The notes under the pieces were generated by a model. It had not been told where the DNA came from, ran no database searches, and was given only the letters and a program-made list of their open reading frames with translations. A stretch of 64,000 bases of DNA, taken from Leptolyngbyaceae cyanobacterium clean351. Lineage in GTDB: Bacteria; Cyanobacteriota; Cyanobacteriia; DAIDHW01. Both the position numbers and the translations under genes were made by a program. Positions within the stretch are counted from its first letter, which is position 1; each line of letters opens with the position of its first letter. The DNA lies in assembly GCA_027451865.1 (NCBI GenBank), contig DAIDHW010000001.1, forward strand, positions 682,353 through 746,352. Reading direction: 5' to 3'. Below are positions 45,904 to 55,629 of the stretch, piece by piece.

Positions 45904-47301
45904 TCAAACTGCTCTAGAGAATCCCGGGGCTTGTCTTGACCCCAGGTAGGCATCAAAGACGGCAGCCACATTGCGAATCAACAGCCTCCCTAAGGGGGTG
46001 ACCTGCAACTGATTAGTCTCTAAGTGCACCAAGCCATCGGCTGCCAGGGCCTCCAACCGGGGTCGCTCAGGGGCGAAGTACTGATCAAACTCCTCGAAAA
46101 GGTCAAGATGATATTTAGCTTGCAGGACATCCTTGGAAACTCGAAACTGACACATTAGCTCCTTAATCACGGCCCGGCGGACTAAGTCATCTGGCCCCAA
46201 CTTCACACCACTTTCTAGGGCCAAGGTGGGAGCTTCTAGGGCCCGGTAAAAGTCTGGTAGACACTTGTAGTTCTGGGTGTAGACGTCCTGCAGCATGCTG
46301 ATGGCCGTGACTCCAAACCCCAGCAAATCCGATTCTGGTTGGGTGGTATAGCCCTGGAAATTCCGGTGGAGGGTTCCCTGGCCCTGGGCGACGGCTAGTT
46401 CATCCTGGGGTTTGGCAAAGTGGTCCATGCCGATGAACACGTACTTATCCCGGGTCAGCTCGGTGATGGTCATGCGCAGCATCTTCAGCTTGGTAGCACT
46501 CGGGGGCAAGGTGGTAGGGCAGATCCGCTTCTGCAGGGGCTTGAGCCAGGGGACATAGGCGAAATTAAACACCGCAATCCGGTCTGGATCTAGCTGCATA
46601 GTTTTATGGATAGTCTCCCGAAAACTAGCTAGGGTCTGATGGGGCAGTCCATAGATCAGATCTACGTTAATGCTCTCAAAGGCCGCCTCGCGCATCCAGG
46701 CCATGACTTCAAAGAGCATTGACTCTGGTTGGACACGGTTGATGGCCGCTTGAACCGTGGGGTTGAAGTCTTGGATGCCGAAGCTAATGCGGTTGAAACC
46801 CATCTGCCGTAGGCCTAGGACGTAATCCCGGTTGAGGTAGCGGGGATTGACTTCAATGGATAGTTCTGCGGCCGGGTCAAAGGTGAAGTGCTCTCGCAGG
46901 CTCTGGAGCAGTTTGTGTACTTGAGGGAGGCTCAAGTAATTGGGAGTCCCGCCCCCCCAGTGCAGCTGCCGCACCCGCCGCTCCCGGTTCACAAGGCCAG
47001 CTAGCTGCTCAATTTGGAGAGTCAAGGAGGCCAAATAGCGCTCGGCCATAGACTTGAGCTTGGTGATAACGGTGTTGCAGCCGCAAAAGTAACAGGCCGT
47101 TTCACAAAAGGGGATGTGACAGTAGAGCGACAGGGGGGTGCGCTGGTAGTTGCCGAGGGCCACCGCCACTTGCCAGTTCGCCGGGTCAAACTCGGGCTTC
47201 AGTTCCGTGGCGGGGGGATAGCTAGTGTACCGGGGTAAGGGCCGGTCGTACTTGCGCAGCAGGTCAGGATCAAAAATCAGGTCTTGGGTGAAAACTGGCA
47301 T
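45904..47301 (-). CDS. hemN: Oxygen-independent coproporphyrinogen III dehydrogenase HemN
   Basis: A 465-residue radical SAM enzyme. The motif YCHIPFCETACYFCGCN gives C66, C70 and C73 for the 4Fe-4S cluster and C75, all typical of true HemN rather than HemW. GGGTPNYL and the HemN C-terminal domain are present. It converts coproporphyrinogen to protoporphyrinogen IX without O2. It lies 38 bases after the heme oxygenase gene on the same strand, and the ho-hemN-acsF grouping is the known low-oxygen tetrapyrrole module of cyanobacteria. Confidence 0.95.
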   Translation of the reverse strand: MPVFTQDLIFDPDLLRKYDRPLPRYTSYPPATELKPEFDPANWQVAVALGNYQRTPLSLYCHIPFCETACYFCGCNTVITKLKSMAERYLASLTLQIEQLAGLVNRERRVRQLHWGGGTPNYLSLPQVHKLLQSLREHFTFDPAAELSIEVNPRYLNRDYVLGLRQMGFNRISFGIQDFNPTVQAAINRVQPESMLFEVMAWMREAAFESINVDLIYGLPHQTLASFRETIHKTMQLDPDRIAVFNFAYVPWLKPLQKRICPTTLPPSATKLKMLRMTITELTRDKYVFIGMDHFAKPQDELAVAQGQGTLHRNFQGYTTQPESDLLGFGVTAISMLQDVYTQNYKCLPDFYRALEAPTLALESGVKLGPDDLVRRAVIKELMCQFRVSKDVLQAKYHLDLFEEFDQYFAPERPRLEALAADGLVHLETNQLQVTPLGRLLIRNVAAVFDAYLGSRQAPGFSRAV

Positions 47302-47339
47302 AGGGGGTACCGGTAAGCAATAAGGTTAAAGGAGAGTGA

Positions 47340-48104
47340 TCACTCCCCGCCCATCAAGGCTATGGCAGGGCCGGCCGCAGGCATGGTGCTTCCGGGTCGG
47401 TCTTGCCGGGTTAGCAGATCTAGGATTTCTGGTCCGATTGCCTGTCGCAGGTCTGGCTCTAGGTCCTGCATCACTCCTTGATTGAGGTCGAAGGCCAGGT
47501 TAGCCTCGGCCACTAGGGCCTGCTTGGTATCCTCGTCTAGGGGCAGATGGTTAAGGATGTCCCGATACCGCTGCTTAAAGGCCCGGCGGGCCTCCGGGGT
47601 GGGCAACTGGTCAAATTCGTGCAGCCGCGTGCCCGCATGGGGGGGCAATTCTAGGGCTGAACGGGCGATAACGCGCAGACTCTGGCCCCCGGAGAGGTCT
47701 CCCATGTAGCGGACGTAGGCGTGGGCTACAAGGAGGGAGGGGGAAGTGCGGGCTACTTGGTGAATTCTGGCTGCGTAGAGCCTGCCGCTGGGTACGGGTG
47801 TCAAGGGAGAGGGCCAGTCGGAGCCGTAGTAAAAGTCAAGGTCTTCCGCTAGGGCAGCTTGACGGTATAGCTCGGGCAAGTTCAAAGGCCCAAGGACGGG
47901 GTGGTCAGAGTGCCGTTTGAGTTCTGTTTCCAGTGCGGCGTAGACTAGATACAAATTAACTAAAAGCTTCCGAAAGGGTTCCCGATGCACAATTCCCTTG
48001 AGAAAACACTTCATAAAGGCCGTGTTTTCAGCTTTGGTGTGGGACAGATGGGTTCCTTCTCGCAAGAGAGTCGCTAAATCAGCAGTAACAAGCTCAAGGG
48101 TCAT
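47340..48104 (-). CDS. ho: Heme oxygenase (biliverdin-producing)
   Basis: A 254-residue heme oxygenase. The proximal heme ligand H22 lies in REGTHLSHTKAENTAF, and the distal helix in YVRYMGDLSGGQSL. The reaction opens heme to biliverdin IX-alpha, CO and Fe, the first step towards phycobilins. Grouping with hemN and acsF suggests the micro-oxic isoform (HO2-type), but the sequence alone does not decide. The leader holds GAGGT and an inverted repeat AGGTCA-N10-TGACCT. The gene is divergent from the hemerythrin gene. Confidence 0.93.
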   Translation of the reverse strand: MTLELVTADLATLLREGTHLSHTKAENTAFMKCFLKGIVHREPFRKLLVNLYLVYAALETELKRHSDHPVLGPLNLPELYRQAALAEDLDFYYGSDWPSPLTPVPSGRLYAARIHQVARTSPSLLVAHAYVRYMGDLSGGQSLRVIARSALELPPHAGTRLHEFDQLPTPEARRAFKQRYRDILNHLPLDEDTKQALVAEANLAFDLNQGVMQDLEPDLRQAIGPEILDLLTRQDRPGSTMPAAGPAIALMGGE

Positions 48105-48121
48105 GGCACATACCTCGGAGG

Positions 48122-48164
48122 TCAGGTAAATTTCTGTGACCTTTTTACAACTATATAGCGATTA
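48122..48164 (+). promoter_or_regulatory. Two-part motif, copy 1, between ho and the hemerythrin gene
   Basis: TCAGGTAAATTT (48122-48133), 18 bases, then TATATAGCGATTA (48152-48164). The same two blocks in the same orientation, 16 bases apart, occur upstream of acsF (48701-48740). The first block overlaps an inverted repeat AGGTCA-N10-TGACCT (48119-48142). This is a candidate site for an oxygen- or tetrapyrrole-responsive regulator, combined with a -10-like element. Confidence 0.6.
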
Positions 48165-48263
48165 AATCTTAAATGGAAGAAGGTCTGGGGATTTCTAGGG
48201 GGAAAATTAACAGACCTTCCCCGGCAGCTCCAGTTTCCCCCAGGCAACTTAGAACCTAAATCC

Positions 48264-48743
48264 ATGACCCCCATACCTTGGCAACACTTTTTACCTACCG
48301 GCGATCAAGCGGTGGACCAGGAACACGCAGCCCTATTCCAGAGAATCGTCCAGCTTGATCAAACCTGGCCCCCAGCCGGTGTGCTGCTCCCTAGTGCCTT
48401 GAGCGAGCTAGCAGCGGTCGCAGCCCAAGCTCAGGAGCATTTCCGTCGGGAGGAAATAGCGATGCTCCAACAGGCCTACCCAGGTTACTGGCGGCATCAA
48501 AGTGCTCATCGCCACTTGGAGCGCAAGATGAGCCGGGGGTGCCCAGGGGGTGAGGGAGAACCTCTGACTCCCTTGACTCCGTTATTACTGGCCCAATGGT
48601 TGGGCGCCCACATCCAGGCGGAGGACCTCCCCATGGCTGAGTATTTCCGGCACTACCGGACCTTCAAAGCGGAGCAGGAGGTAGTCCTGACGGCCCCCCT
48701 TCAGGTAAATTTTTCTAAAATCCAACGCTATATATCGATTTAG
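48264..48743 (+). CDS. Bacteriohemerythrin-like O2-binding protein
   Basis: A 159-residue single-domain hemerythrin with a complete di-iron ligand set: H21 in DQEHAALF, H59 and E63 in EHFRREE, H78 and H82 in RHQSAHRHL, H116 and D121 in HIQAED. It should bind O2 reversibly in the cytoplasm. It is followed 35 bases later by acsF on the same strand. acsF also has its own upstream copy of the regulatory motif, lying inside the end of this gene. A role in sensing or handing O2 to the tetrapyrrole enzymes is inference. Confidence 0.88.
   Translation: MTPIPWQHFLPTGDQAVDQEHAALFQRIVQLDQTWPPAGVLLPSALSELAAVAAQAQEHFRREEIAMLQQAYPGYWRHQSAHRHLERKMSRGCPGGEGEPLTPLTPLLLAQWLGAHIQAEDLPMAEYFRHYRTFKAEQEVVLTAPLQVNFSKIQRYISI
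48701..48740 (+). promoter_or_regulatory. Two-part motif, copy 2, upstream of acsF
   Basis: TCAGGTAAATTT (48701-48712), 16 bases, then TATATATCGATT (48729-48740). The first block is identical to copy 1 and the second differs by one base. It overlaps the last codons of the hemerythrin gene, and its second block lies about 40-50 bases before the acsF ATG, a suitable place for a promoter. Confidence 0.6.
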
Positions 48744-48778
48744 TTGATAGATTTAGGGAGACTTTTCCCTACACCCCT

Positions 48779-49831
48779 ATGGTAGCCACCGCCCCCGCCA
48801 CCTCCCGCGTGGACATGCCAGAAACCCTACTGGTGCCGCGCTTCTACACTACAGATTTTGCTGCGGCTGCTCAGCTAGATATTTCTGGCCAGGCCACGGA
48901 ATTGCAGGCGATGCTGACGGAAATGCGCGCCGACTACAACCGCCATCATTTCGTGCGCGACGCAGCCTTTGATCAATCCTGGGAGCACATCCAGGGTGAA
49001 GATCGTCAAGCTTTCCTGGATTACCTGGAGCGCTCTTGCGTGTCTGAGTTTTCCGGTTTTCTACTTTTCAAAGAGCTCTCCCGGCGACTGAAGCAGCAAA
49101 ACCCAGTCCTGGCCGAGATCTTCCAGCTAATGGCCCGGGATGAAGCCCGCCATGCCGGCTTTCTGAACAAAGCCATGGGGGACTTCCAGAGTGCCTTAGA
49201 CCTGGGCTATCTGACCAAGGAGCGCACCTACACCTATTTCCCCCTGCCGTGGGTGGTTTACACAGTCTACCTGTCTGAGAAGATTGGCTACTGGCGTTAC
49301 ATTTTAATCCACCGCCATCTCCAAGCTCATCCCGAGCACCAGTTTTATCCCCTGTTTCAGTACTTTGAGCCCTGGTGTCAAGATGAGAATCGTCATGGGG
49401 ACATCTTCAAGGCCCTGCTACGTTCTCAACCCCGGCTGTGGAGCACCTGGCAATCCAAGCTCTGGAGCCGGTTTTTCCTCCTGAGCGTGTTTGCTACCCA
49501 CACCCTGACGGTACACGAGCGGGCTAACTTCTACCGGTCCCTAGGGCTAGACGCCACGGAATTTGACCAGGAGGTAATTCGCCAGACTAACGAGACCGCT
49601 GCTCGAGCCTTCCCGGCAATTCTCGACCCAGATCACCCGGAGTTTTTCCCCCGCCTGCACCGGTGTGCGGCCCTGAATCTGGCCCTGCTGGAGATCGAAG
49701 GCAGTGAGCAACCCAAGTGGCTGAAGACCCTGCGCAAGTTGCCCCTGCAGCTGGGAATTCTCGGGCATCTGGGGCGGCTGTTGTGCTTGCCTGGAATTGA
49801 CGCCGAAGCCAAGCGCGGCACCGTCTATTAG
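48779..49831 (+). CDS. acsF: Mg-protoporphyrin IX monomethyl ester oxidative cyclase (AcsF/ChlA)
   Basis: A 350-residue di-iron enzyme that forms the fifth ring of chlorophyll with O2. Both EXXH motifs are visible: E122/H125 in RDEARHAGF and E203/H206 in QDENRHGDIF. Length and sequence match AcsF. Cyanobacteria often have an aerobic (ChlAI) and a micro-oxic (ChlAII) form. Neighbouring ho and hemN suggest the low-oxygen form, which is inference from context. It has its own upstream regulatory motif. Its stop shares TTAG with the convergent pentapeptide gene. Confidence 0.95.
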   Translation: MVATAPATSRVDMPETLLVPRFYTTDFAAAAQLDISGQATELQAMLTEMRADYNRHHFVRDAAFDQSWEHIQGEDRQAFLDYLERSCVSEFSGFLLFKELSRRLKQQNPVLAEIFQLMARDEARHAGFLNKAMGDFQSALDLGYLTKERTYTYFPLPWVVYTVYLSEKIGYWRYILIHRHLQAHPEHQFYPLFQYFEPWCQDENRHGDIFKALLRSQPRLWSTWQSKLWSRFFLLSVFATHTLTVHERANFYRSLGLDATEFDQEVIRQTNETAARAFPAILDPDHPEFFPRLHRCAALNLALLEIEGSEQPKWLKTLRKLPLQLGILGHLGRLLCLPGIDAEAKRGTVY

Positions 49832-50529
49832 GCATCTTCTAGGCGAGCCCCTTCTAGGTCAGCAGCCTCTAAAATCGTCCCGGTGAGGTCGGCCCCCCGC
49901 AAGTCCGCCTCTCGGAGGATTGCCCCTGTGCAGTCCGCGTAACTCAAGTCGGCCCCCCGCAAGTCCGCCCCCGTCAGGTCTACGGGCAGGCAATCGCGCT
50001 CCACCCCCCGCCGCAGGTTAGCTCGGCAAAACCTAGTGCCAGTTAGATCAGCCCCCCTGAGAACCGCTTCGTTGAGCTGTCCATAACTTAAGTCAGCCCC
50101 CTTCAGGGAGGCACCTTGGAGGTTAGTGCGCCGGGAGGAGGTGGAGCGCAAGTCCGCTTCAATCAGGTTGGCCCCAGCAAGGTTAGCCTGGTTCAAGATG
50201 GCACCGCTCAGGGTGGCCTTACATAGATTAGCCCCCTCCAGGGAGGCGTGGGTTAGCTGAGCCTCACTCAAATCCGCCTCTCGCAGAGCCGCCCCCCGCA
50301 AGTTCGCCTCGCTCAGGTTAGTACCCCAGAGAATTGCCTCACTCAAGTTAGCCTCCTGGAGTGAGCATTGGCTCAGGTCAGTTTTGCCCAGCAGGGCCTG
50401 ACGCAGATCGGCTCCTTGAAGGTTGGCGCCCTTGAGGGTGAGATTAGTCAAGACTGCTTCCCGCAGGTTAAGGCGGGGGAAGTCTCGGGCACCGGCAGCA
50501 TACTGTTGCAGGATTACATCTAGATTCAT
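49828..50529 (-). CDS. Pentapeptide-repeat protein
   Basis: A 233-residue protein built almost wholly of A(D/N)LxX pentapeptides (for example ANLQGADLRQALLGKTDLSQ), forming a right-handed four-sided beta helix. There is a short N-terminal helix (MNLDVILQQYAAGARDFPRLNL). I chose ATG 50529, the usual start for this type. An extended frame begins at 50577, inside the ArsR gene. Function unknown; such proteins are abundant in cyanobacteria. Probably co-transcribed with the ArsR gene 28 bases upstream. Confidence 0.88.
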   Translation of the reverse strand: MNLDVILQQYAAGARDFPRLNLREAVLTNLTLKGANLQGADLRQALLGKTDLSQCSLQEANLSEAILWGTNLSEANLRGAALREADLSEAQLTHASLEGANLCKATLSGAILNQANLAGANLIEADLRSTSSRRTNLQGASLKGADLSYGQLNEAVLRGADLTGTRFCRANLRRGVERDCLPVDLTGADLRGADLSYADCTGAILREADLRGADLTGTILEAADLEGARLEDA

Positions 50530-50557
50530 AAAATATCTCGAGGCCAAAACTTCCGTA

Positions 50558-50905
50558 CTAGACGGCCGAGGAATCAAAGCTGCGGACCTGCAGCCTGAGA
50601 CGGTCGGCGATGCTATCCCGGACTACCCTACATAGTTCAAACACGTTGGGGTCCGTAATTTCGTAGTAGGCACTGACCCCCTTGGCCTGACGGGTGAGGA
50701 TACCAGCTTGAGTCATGATCTTCAGATGCTTAGAGAGATTGGCCTGACTAAAGCCGGTAGCCTCCGTCAGGTCCATCACATTCATGGGCCCCCTGTGGAG
50801 ACAGTTAAGGATCTGCAGTCGACTAGGTTCCGACAGAACCTTAAAGTAGTCGGCAACTGAGGATAGGACATCAGGGGAAAGGGGACGGAAAGTCGGTTCA
50901 TCCAT
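50558..50905 (-). CDS. ArsR/SmtB-family transcriptional regulator
   Basis: A 115-residue winged-helix repressor: FKVLSEPSRLQILNCLHRGPMNVMDLTEATGFSQANLSKHLKIMTQAGILTRQAKGVSAYYEI. The metal-binding motif CVC of the alpha-3 helix is absent, so it is not an arsenic- or zinc-type sensor of that class. Two cysteines remain (C35, C92) in positions broadly like those of redox or persulfide sensors of this family, which is tentative. Targets unknown; the nearby tetrapyrrole genes are possible candidates. Confidence 0.88.
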   Translation of the reverse strand: MDEPTFRPLSPDVLSSVADYFKVLSEPSRLQILNCLHRGPMNVMDLTEATGFSQANLSKHLKIMTQAGILTRQAKGVSAYYEITDPNVFELCRVVRDSIADRLRLQVRSFDSSAV

Positions 50906-51148
50906 GCTCGATCCTCTAGTTTTGCTAGCCTTTTAGGGCCACCCCAAGCGCCTCAAGGCCTACCGCAAACCTAATACCCGCAATCCAAAGCGGGATATTA
51001 CCTGACTCGGGGAGATGCGTCCCCAGCGTCCGCCACCGTGAGGGGCTGGGAACTATTCAATCCTAGTATCAATTTTTAAGATTATCCTGATAAATCTGCT
51101 TGGTGAGGGGTGGGGACCGGGGTTCCGGCCCCACTGAGGTGCGGGAGT

Positions 51149-52885
<1,737 letters not shown>

Positions 52886-52912
52886 TTAGCACTGTCTGCA
52901 TGAGAGTGCTAA
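52886..52912 (-). promoter_or_regulatory. CIRCE element (HrcA operator) of groEL
   Basis: TTAGCACTG, nine bases, GAGTGCTAA: eight of nine arm positions pair, and both arms fit the CIRCE consensus TTAGCACTC-N9-GAGTGCTAA with one mismatch. It sits 73 bases upstream of the groEL ATG. The next gene on the same strand ends at the base directly after it (52913). Confidence 0.95.
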
Positions 52913-55477
52913 TTAGCCCCGGCTCTCTAGGGCGCGGTCAGCCGGGGTCAGGTCTGGGGAGCTAGGGGGAGGATTGTAGGGCCGGAAGTCGGGGTGAGTT
53001 GTGAAGATGTTGACCATGGGTACCGCTAAACCATCATTCAGGTTAATGGGAGGGAGCCCTAGTACCACCTCAATGGTCCGCAGAAGGCTCAACTGGTCGT
53101 AGTGGTCTGAGACTATTGCCCCGCGACGGACGTAGGGGCCAACCGCCAGGGCCACTGTACGGGTGGCATCGACGTGGTCTGGCCCATCCTGGGCGTCGTC
53201 TTCCTCAATCAGAACGAGGCTATGGGCCCAGACTGGACTATGGGAGATGGTTTGAACAATCTTTCCCAGGGCCGCGTCATTCTGGGCCACTAGCTGGTAG
53301 GGGTTAAGATAACCGGGCTGGACCCCAGCCGTGTGGTCGTTAGGCAACCAAATGTATTCTAGGGCGGGCACTTTACCCCGCCTCAGTTGTCCCTCAAAGT
53401 CCTGGTGCCAGTCTTGGAATCGCTGTAGGTCTGAGTAGTGTAAGTCAAACCCCGGGTAATTGAAGGGGTAGTGCACCAGATATAGGGCCATTTGGGAGCG
53501 CAAGTGCGGGTTTTGGCGCAGGGCTAGCGCTAGACTGTCATCCCCCACCAGGGTCTGGGAGAGCTGCTGGGCAAAGCTTTGGTTAGCTAACAACCCCAGG
53601 GCAGCCCGGAAGGTGCTGGCTTGACCGTAGTAGTGCCGTAGCAGATCCATCGGGTCATTTCCCCGGTCGTCGTCCTTGGCTAGGCGGAGGGATTGGGCGT
53701 AAAAGTGCCGAGCCAAGGGACTATCAGCCCCGTAGTCGGCCACGATGATCTGATAGGCTCGGGTGAACAGGTAGTAGGGTTCACCGTAGATCCGGTAGTC
53801 TAGACCCTTAGCTTCCAGGATATTCCAGAGGTAACCCGGGGAGAAGGTAGCTGGTACAGTCCCGAAGGGGTAGCCGTGGTAGCGGCCACTGTAGCTGTTG
53901 TTGCCGAGCCACTCGAGGAAGGGGCTAGCGTAACCACTGGTGGTGTAGCTGTGACCGAGGACGCTGATCTCCCCGTCGGCGTAGAAGTTGTCAAGGGTGA
54001 CGTAGGTCTTGGCTAACTGATGGGCATTAGGGGTAACTCGCCAGCCAAACAGGGTCAGATGGGGGTCCCCGTTACCCTGACCCAAGTCTCCGAGGACCTG
54101 GTCGTAGGTGCGATTTTCGCGAATGATATAGAAGACGTGTCGGATGGGCAACCGAGGACCCTGGGCGGGAGTAGTCAGGGGTGAGCCAGCAGCCACTTGG
54201 GCAGTCCAGGCCTGGAGGTGGGTGGGAATCTCCGGTTCCGCCACAATAGAGAGGGCACCCTTGAGCAGATAGAGGACGTACTGGCGCCCGCCCCGGCCAG
54301 GAATTGGTTGGGGCCCTTGGGGGTTTGGGCGGGTAGGCTCAATCCCCTTTGCACTCACTACTAGGAGGTTGTGGCCCCTCTCAAGCACCTGGGTGGGATA
54401 CCAGCCGACGGGAATAAATCCCTGGAAGGCCCGACTGTCAGGATTGTAGAGGGCCACTGCATTTAACTGGGCCTCACTCACGTACAGGTGCTGAGGGGAG
54501 ACAACACAGGCGGTGGGGGAGATGCCAAATTTAAATCGCCCCTGGCCTAAGGGCAGCTTCCCCGTAATCCGGGCCGTCTTGGTGTTGACCACCGATAGGT
54601 AGTCGGAACCACTGTTGACGACGTATAGTTGATGGCCACTACCGCAGGTATTCTGGGGTAGCTCCCCCACGGTCAGGGTACGCAGCACCTGCAGCTGCGG
54701 ACCTAAAACCAGCAGCTTATCTTCCCCCAAGAGGGTGACAAATAGTTTACCGTCCTGGCGCTCGACACTGTAGGGGTAGTACCCCACCGGTACCTGGCGC
54801 TCCACCTGCCCAGTTTTTGTGTCTAGCAGTACTACCTCACCCTGGGGATGGCCTGGGGTGGTCAGGTAGGTAACAACTAGATGGTCGGCATCCAGGGGGG
54901 TTATGCCAGCGGTGTAGCCTGCCAGATTGTAGGTGGCCGTGATCTGAAAGTCTTGGTTGAGGCGGTAGACCTGATGACTAGAGCCACCACTGATGTAGAG
55001 GTTCCCATCTAGGCCCACCACCCCCGAGGGGAACAGGGAGGGTAGCTTGAGGGTTTTAACGATCTGGTGCCGCGGCAGGTCCACCACCGAGACTGTCGGT
55101 GGTCCAGGAGCACTGTAGCCGCCGTTGAGGACCACCAGGAAACCGTGGTAGAGGAGGGCGGCGGAGGGGAGGGTGCCCAGGGGGACCTGAACTCCGGCCG
55201 GGTGAAGGTGCCAGCCCGTGGGGATGGTCACCGCTGGGTCAGTTGTAGGGTGAGAGAGTGTTTGAGTTGCGGCCACGTACCTTTGGATCTGGGCGTAGGG
55301 GGTATGGCGGGCGAACTCCCACACCTCTTGATTGAGAGCATTAGCCTGGCCAGGCTGGTCCGGTTCCCGGAGGTTGAGGCGCGGGAGAGCCCCAAAGCCC
55401 TTAGCCAGGCAGACGGAGCTAGTCATTACCAGGGTGCCAGTAAGCAGGACCCAGCGTCCCAATCTCCGTAAGCCCAT
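52913..55477 (-). CDS. YncE-like beta-propeller and phosphoesterase fusion, exported
   Basis: A protein of about 854 residues with a signal peptide (LGRWVLLTGTLVMTSSVCLAKG), a seven-bladed YncE-like propeller (about 60-430; repeats such as VVDLPRHQIVKTLKL and VVNTKTARITGKLPLG) and a phosphoesterase domain. The latter has IRENRTYDQVLGDLGQGNGDP and VLIEEDDAQDGPDHVDATRT, resembling phospholipase C/acid phosphatase families. It probably cleaves phosphate esters outside the cytoplasm; the substrate is unknown. I chose ATG 55477 because it places the signal peptide at the N-terminus; an open frame extends to 55609. Confidence 0.88.
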   Translation of the reverse strand: MGLRRLGRWVLLTGTLVMTSSVCLAKGFGALPRLNLREPDQPGQANALNQEVWEFARHTPYAQIQRYVAATQTLSHPTTDPAVTIPTGWHLHPAGVQVPLGTLPSAALLYHGFLVVLNGGYSAPGPPTVSVVDLPRHQIVKTLKLPSLFPSGVVGLDGNLYISGGSSHQVYRLNQDFQITATYNLAGYTAGITPLDADHLVVTYLTTPGHPQGEVVLLDTKTGQVERQVPVGYYPYSVERQDGKLFVTLLGEDKLLVLGPQLQVLRTLTVGELPQNTCGSGHQLYVVNSGSDYLSVVNTKTARITGKLPLGQGRFKFGISPTACVVSPQHLYVSEAQLNAVALYNPDSRAFQGFIPVGWYPTQVLERGHNLLVVSAKGIEPTRPNPQGPQPIPGRGGRQYVLYLLKGALSIVAEPEIPTHLQAWTAQVAAGSPLTTPAQGPRLPIRHVFYIIRENRTYDQVLGDLGQGNGDPHLTLFGWRVTPNAHQLAKTYVTLDNFYADGEISVLGHSYTTSGYASPFLEWLGNNSYSGRYHGYPFGTVPATFSPGYLWNILEAKGLDYRIYGEPYYLFTRAYQIIVADYGADSPLARHFYAQSLRLAKDDDRGNDPMDLLRHYYGQASTFRAALGLLANQSFAQQLSQTLVGDDSLALALRQNPHLRSQMALYLVHYPFNYPGFDLHYSDLQRFQDWHQDFEGQLRRGKVPALEYIWLPNDHTAGVQPGYLNPYQLVAQNDAALGKIVQTISHSPVWAHSLVLIEEDDAQDGPDHVDATRTVALAVGPYVRRGAIVSDHYDQLSLLRTIEVVLGLPPINLNDGLAVPMVNIFTTHPDFRPYNPPPSSPDLTPADRALESRG

Positions 55478-55629
55478 CGATCTAGCTCCACAACCAGTAC
55501 ATACCAGATGATATCCTCCAGGCGCCCCGGGTTGCCCAGCCACGCCCCAATCGAGGTAGGACCGGCTCGGATTACTTGTTAAACTAAATACATAAACTTT
55601 AATAATCACTGGTTTCGGCCCTGGCCCCT

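Noticed and set aside
45852-45971. Longer desaturase starting inside hemN
   Set aside because: The extension lacks family similarity and would overlap hemN; ATG 45851 gives the normal length.
48540-48580. Sixth copy of the palindromic repeat in the hemerythrin gene
   Set aside because: The stretch encoding CPGGEGEPLTPLTP is similar in flavour, but it has no palindrome and no matching core, so it is probably chance.
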